Source: DASRVA01 sp035550715
GTDB taxonomy: Bacteria; Gemmatimonadota; Gemmatimonadetes; JACCXV01; JAHWKZ01
Assembly (NCBI GenBank): GCA_035550715.1
Contig: DASZOP010000079.1
Location: 1-5,443, forward strand
DNA length: 5,443 bases
Reading direction: 5' to 3'
Program-made: the position numbers and the translations under genes
In this document: positions 5,031 through 5,443 of the stretch, piece by piece
Position numbering within the stretch: the stretch's first letter is position 1
Layout: each line of letters starts with the position of its first letter
Notes under the pieces: generated by a model
Seen by the model: the letters and a program-made list of their open reading frames with translations, nothing else
The model's database searches: none
What the model was told of the DNA's origin: nothing

Positions 5031-5443
5031 AGGATCCGTTCGCGCCGCTCTCCCCGGAAGCCAGGCGGGGGCTCCGGAAGCGGAAGCATCCCGACTGGGT
5101 CCAACCCATGCTGGCGACCCTGACCGACGAGCCTTTCTCCGACCCTGACTGGATCTACGAACCCAAGCTGGACGGGGTTCGGTGCCTCGCCTTTCGCCAC
5201 GGCGACCGGGTCCGGCTCCTCTCGCGGAACCGGAAGAGCCAGAACGCTTTCTATCCCGAGCTGGTGGAGGCCATCGCCGCGCAGAAGCCGCGGGATTTCG
5301 TAGTGGACGGCGAGGTCGTCGCTTTCCGTGACTCCGTCACGAGCTTCTCGCGCCTCCAGCAGCGGATGAAGATCGCCGATCCCGGCGAAGCACTCCGCAC
5401 CAGCGTTCCCGTCTACTACTACCTCTTCGATATCGTCCACCTG
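5027..5443 (+). CDS. ATP-dependent DNA ligase, LigD ligase-module type, C-terminus beyond the window
   Basis: The first 139 residues of a nucleotidyltransferase-type DNA ligase that seals nicks or end-joined breaks using ATP. Seen: residues 21-33 (HPDWVQPMLATLT) match the usual lead-in of LigD ligase domains. Motif I is EPKLDGVR (45-52), with K47 the lysine that is adenylated. Motif Ia is LLSRNRK (64-70), motif III is FVVDGEVVAF (91-100) and motif IIIa is YYLFDIVHL (131-139), where the window ends. Motifs IV, V and the OB-fold domain should follow, for an expected length of roughly 300 residues or more. The ATG overlaps the PE stop as ATGA, and a strong ribosome binding site lies just upstream, so PE and ligase are very likely co-translated. 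Known: LigD ligase modules pair with PE, a POL primase-polymerase module and Ku. Inferred: this is the sealing partner of the upstream PE. A non-NHEJ repair ligase is the main alternative. Confidence 0.94.
   Translation, partial: MKDPFAPLSPEARRGLRKRKHPDWVQPMLATLTDEPFSDPDWIYEPKLDGVRCLAFRHGDRVRLLSRNRKSQNAFYPELVEAIAAQKPRDFVVDGEVVAFRDSVTSFSRLQQRMKIADPGEALRTSVPVYYYLFDIVHL

Noticed and set aside
5020..5035. Possible sequencing frameshift splitting a fused PE-ligase protein.
   Set aside because: The ligase has its own ATG with a strong, correctly spaced AGGAGG, and the PE ends with a clean stop in an ATGA overlap, a normal operon junction. I could not check reads, so a small doubt remains.

Overview
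The DNA is strongly GC-rich, and codon third positions are almost all G or C. As a result, several long antisense frames stay open opposite the real genes. The gene content is bacterial: a fused acyl-activating enzyme/ACP/acyltransferase, a CPH-type copper ATPase, and LigD-type end-joining modules. This suits a high-GC soil or sediment lineage such as Acidobacteriota, Gemmatimonadota, Rokubacteria/Methylomirabilota, Myxococcota or relatives. The sequence alone does not let me choose among them.

Layout. (1) Positions 1-2163, minus strand: the first 721 residues of a large lipid enzyme that continues past the left edge. It carries an AMP-forming acyl ligase, an acyl-carrier (phosphopantetheine) domain, and the first part of a PlsC-type acyltransferase. 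(2) Positions 2164-2288: a 125-base divergent intergenic region. It holds a perfect 8-bp hairpin abutting the lipid gene's start codon, a tandem 8-bp direct repeat, and a weak -10-like element facing the copper gene. (3) Positions 2289-4403, plus strand: a complete P1B-type ATPase of the CopB type, with CPH in the membrane and a histidine-rich N-terminus. (4) Positions 4419-5030, plus strand: a stand-alone 3'-phosphoesterase (the PE module of LigD). (5) Positions 5027 to the right edge, plus strand: the N-terminal part of an ATP-dependent DNA ligase (the LIG module of LigD). Its start overlaps the PE stop as ATGA.

How they work together. The PE and ligase genes are translationally overlapped and are probably partners in double-strand-break end healing and sealing: PE cleans 3' ends and LIG seals them. 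The PE gene starts only 15 bases after the copB stop, and its likely ribosome binding site overlaps that stop. The copper exporter and the repair pair therefore probably share a transcript. The lipid enzyme is divergent and functionally separate; it probably activates a fatty acid, loads it on its own ACP and passes it to an acyl acceptor.

Nothing here is clearly a wholly new system. The points most worth following are the copper-export/end-joining gene linkage, the split LigD modules that still carry the linker motif, the strict every-third-residue histidine lattice in CopB, and the two small structured elements in the divergent promoter. No tRNA, rRNA, CRISPR, insertion sequence or recognisable terminator was seen.
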